Below are positions 63,883-64,000 of a stretch of 64,000 nucleotides of DNA, one piece after another. Origin of the DNA: Micrasema longulum (lineage: Eukaryota; Arthropoda; Insecta; Trichoptera; Brachycentridae); contig JAGVSM010003937.1 in NCBI GenBank assembly GCA_022494885.1, positions 186,001 to 250,000 of the forward strand, read 5' to 3'. A model generated the notes under the pieces. The model had not been told where the DNA came from. It did not search any database and saw only the letters and a program-made list of their open reading frames with translations. Position numbers and translations under genes: made by a program. The first letter of the stretch is position 1; each line of letters starts with the position of its first letter.

Positions 63883-64000
63883 TCTCCGTTCATAGTGATC
63901 TCACATTTAATCATACCTTCATCAAATACCATCATTATTGATTTAACAGCATTCATAAGCAAATCGATCTTATTGCATTTATTGTAGACCTTGATACCAA
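63883..64000 (-). mobile_element. LINE fragment, 'DGKTEKDIERR' family (runs off the window)
   Basis: 'tatctccgttcatagtgatc', 'tcacatttaatcataccttc' and 'agcaaatcgatcttattgca' match 42772-42890 on the minus strand. Confidence 0.65.

Noticed and set aside
1..64000. CRISPR arrays, operons, bacterial terminators
   Set aside because: Sequence style, SINEs, LINEs and absence of dense coding show a eukaryotic genome. Direct repeats here are dispersed, not regularly spaced.

Overview
This window looks like gene-poor, repeat-dense insect DNA. It is strongly AT-rich, and no multi-exon host gene can be supported on either strand. The retrotransposon protein remnants, especially the 'FTRDGKTEKDIERR' reverse-transcriptase-tail family, match my memory of moth genomes. 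A Helitron-type 5' end (TCTATATA...) and several tRNA-derived SINEs fit the same picture. I infer Lepidoptera with moderate confidence. Nearly every recognisable open reading frame is a decayed 3' piece of a non-LTR retrotransposon; the rest of the ORFs look like chance.

The most conspicuous component is a dispersed family, called family M here, with about 20 copies from 965 to 60379. Full copies (roughly 420-570 bp) carry one unit followed by an inverted piece of the same unit, or head-to-tail units. At least four copies have clean 10-13 bp target-site duplications (28109/28544, 40815/41284, 20529/21036, 59721/60380). They lack a poly-A tail and conventional terminal inverted repeats. A second hairpin class (49984-50163 and about 59703-60540) behaves similarly. 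One member sits between 12-bp duplications, and both carry a G/C stem-loop followed by GAAAC, reminiscent of the degenerate hammerhead motifs of Penelope-like elements. These hairpin/fold-back insertions are the best candidate for something undescribed.

Layout. 1-8 kb: sparse repeats, an old LINE 3' end (6225-7026) and AT-rich blanks. 8-19 kb: a MITE, several LINE tails, SINEs A/B/C and the best-preserved LINE fragment (13310-14075). 18.9-25.2 kb: M fold-backs, SINEs, a Helitron end and a family X transposon. 26-36 kb: LINE tails, M copies and a duplicated 'R30' repeat. 36-43 kb: a 1.6-kb AATT-flanked element (family Y) holding a SINE and a solo-LTR-like insertion, then M copies and LINE fragments. 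44-50.5 kb: nested insertions, such as a LINE split by a DNA transposon that itself contains an M copy, and family X split by a hairpin. 51-57 kb: an L2/CR1-like LINE, hAT-like MITEs and a retroposed fragment with a 9-bp duplication. 58-64 kb: more M copies, a hairpin element split by an M dimer, a complete family X copy and two LINE tails.

No element in the window appears to encode a complete enzyme. Everything seen is non-autonomous or dead and presumably depended on enzymes made elsewhere.
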